64,000 bases of DNA, from positions 24,571,388 to 24,635,387 of the forward strand of contig NW_019211459.1 in NCBI RefSeq assembly GCF_002443255.2, written 5' to 3'. Shown in pieces: positions 62,536-64,000 of the stretch. The stretch's first letter is position 1. Each line of letters begins with the position of its first letter. Position numbers and translations under genes: made by a program. Under the pieces are notes generated by a model. That model had not been told where the DNA came from. It did not search any database and worked only from the letters and a program-made list of their open reading frames with translations. This DNA comes from Varroa destructor (Eukaryota > Arthropoda > Arachnida > Mesostigmata > Varroidae).

Positions 62536-63850
62536 ACACGATTTTCCGCACTTTCCCAAACGATTCCTTTTATTGTCGGTTAGTGTGTAGTACCGCTGCG
62601 GGAACTGCGATTGCTCGACGTCCCGTCCTCTCTACAAACCGGGTTGGTTTCTGCGCGATTTCCGCTACAGGTTCGTCACTGTCAGGGGTCAGTTTCACAG
62701 AGGGGTAAGGGGTTTGTTTCAAGAGCCGCGTAAAATTTCCCCGAAACCTTCTAAGCCTATTGTTTTTTTCCTGTAGGGTTGAGCTTGTTTCTGTTTGGTA
62801 TCTTCTGTTTTGTTCAGCAAATCTACGATTTTCTTTGTTTCGGCGCTCCACGGCAGGTGTCTACATGCCGTTCCCTTGTACCGCAACGGTTTGCCTTGCC
62901 GATGCTTGTTGTCGGCAATAGAGTAGGCGGATGTAATGCTGCAGCTGCAGTTGCTGCTTGTAGTGGCCAAGCGTCTGCAGCCGCTGCCTGCTGCTGCTGC
63001 TGTTGGCCTGCCTGCCTGCTGGCTAGTCGCCGTCGGTACAGCAGGGCCAAGGAAAGCAACCTGCAACCTGTCTACCGCTGACGCTAGCCGACGTGCGGTG
63101 CGCCTCTCACAGGCAAAAAATCCCGACTGAGCCGCTCTTCACTGGGCTCGCGGCAGCCACACAAAAATCGTGCGCTCACTGGCCCGAGCCCTCTCTCAGC
63201 CCTCCCTAGGTCCGCTGCTGCTGCGGCGGCGGCCGCTGCTGCTGCCACGGCCACAATGACGAGGACTGTTACTGCTGCGACGGCTGCTGCCGCGTGCAGC
63301 GAGCTGTTCTGTTACCAAACTGCTGTTGTGCTACTGGCGACAGCAATGGCCGTGTGCTGTAGCGCGTTTGTTTCTGAGCGGATGTGTGCGCTCTCGCAAC
63401 GGCAGCTGATGCTGCTGGCTGGCAGGCACTTGTCTGCTGGATGGCTGTCCTGTCTCTGCGTCTGTTGAGCTGTCGATGTGTATGTGCGTGTGTGTGAGCG
63501 TGCGCGCTTGTCAATGAGTTGAGGTGGTTGCGGCGCCGGCTAGTGCCTCCGTGCGTCAGTTGATGCTGCTTGATAGCAGGAGCAGCGGCCGCGGCCGATG
63601 CCGATGCCGTAGTTGCTGCGAGCGAGCCTTCTAACCCAACGCAGCGGCAGCGACAGTGGCCCAACGACGAAGTCGCAGCAGGAGAAACCCTCTCCACTCT
63701 CAAACTGGCGCGCGCGACCCGTTGCCCCGCCTCCTCAGTCGGAGCTGCGGCAGCAGCAGCGGACAATGCTGCAACCGACTATAACAACCGTACTAGCTGT
63801 CGTAGCGGTGGTAAAAAAGTGTTCAGAGAGAAGCCGACTGGATGGGTAGA
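62536..63850 (-). promoter_or_regulatory. GC-rich candidate promoter and 5' untranslated exon
   Basis: From about 62850 to 63800 the sequence becomes markedly richer in G and C than the rest of the window, with CTG, CAG and GCC triplets (notably 62935-63005, 63205-63255 and 63560-63620) and a GT-rich patch at 63475-63505. Long open frames on both strands are low-complexity Ala, Ser, Thr, Gln and His, as expected of GC-rich triplet DNA rather than protein. Reading minus, GTAAGTAG begins at 62537, giving a possible donor for an untranslated exon that splices towards 59799. The position, 3-4 kb upstream of the start codon, suits a promoter and 5' UTR. I see no decisive TATA box or initiator, so the start site is not called. 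Confidence 0.3.
63200..63260. repeat. CTG/GCC triplet-rich tract
   Basis: This is an imperfect run of CTG, GCG and GCC triplets within the GC-rich block upstream of the gene. Either strand reads as Ala-, Leu- or Gln-rich, so open frames across it carry no evidence of coding. Confidence 0.7.
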
Positions 63851-64000
63851 ATCGTCACCCAGGAAGGTCGCCAGAAGCAAGCTAGCGAGCTGTCAGGCCA
63901 CCACGTCATAGGAGACAATGTAGGTCACAAGGCAGCGATGGAAGGCCACCCGTCGGCTGATTAGTTTGCCAGAGTCGTCTGCCGTGGCCTATGGATATTG

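Noticed and set aside
63269..63766. 165-codon minus-strand frame in the GC-rich block
   Set aside because: It is dominated by Ala, Thr, Ser and a His-Thr repeat produced by triplet and GT repeats. Comparable frames occur on the other strand, so it is a composition effect.

Overview
This window is animal (eukaryotic) genomic DNA, most likely from an arthropod. It has moderate GC, many di- and trinucleotide microsatellites, homopolymer runs, frequent stops in all six frames, GT-AG splice signals and a poly-asparagine tract in the one convincing coding exon. I see no ribosome binding sites, operons, tRNA or rRNA genes, or phage or plasmid modules. A chelicerate (mite-like) genome with very long introns would fit, but the sequence does not settle the species.

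Layout. I can support one protein-coding gene, on the minus strand and only partly inside the window. Its first coding exon is at 59443-59799: 119 codons, an ATG with an in-frame stop just upstream, and a GTAAGT donor. The next exon I can support is at 16023-16265: 81 codons, a pyrimidine-rich TAG acceptor and a GTAAGT donor. Both exons break at phase 0, so they join in frame across an intron of about 43 kb. The 200 residues are rich in Asn, Gly, Pro, His, Ser and Thr, as in the N-terminal region of a nuclear regulator. I do not recognise the family. The rest of the gene should lie left of base 1 or in exons I could not find in 1-16022. A GC-rich, CTG/CAG-rich block at about 62850-63800, followed on the minus strand by a candidate donor at 62537, is a plausible promoter and 5' UTR region.

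The large intron is mostly ordinary non-coding DNA. Its clearest structure is an old direct duplication, copy A at about 47085-49600 and copy B at about 51085-53795, which is non-coding in at least copy A. It also holds a hairpin at 16577-16626 whose arms pair fully only as plus-strand RNA, an open frame at 29400-30047 with a faint resemblance to a non-LTR reverse transcriptase, and one possible plus-strand exon at 21453-21635. Left of exon 2, a perfect 23-bp inverted repeat lies at 1418-1469, and a GC-rich block with an acidic open frame lies at 11834-12031.

I found no multi-gene system. The signals most worth checking are the two unidentified exons, the tandem duplication and the two long hairpins.
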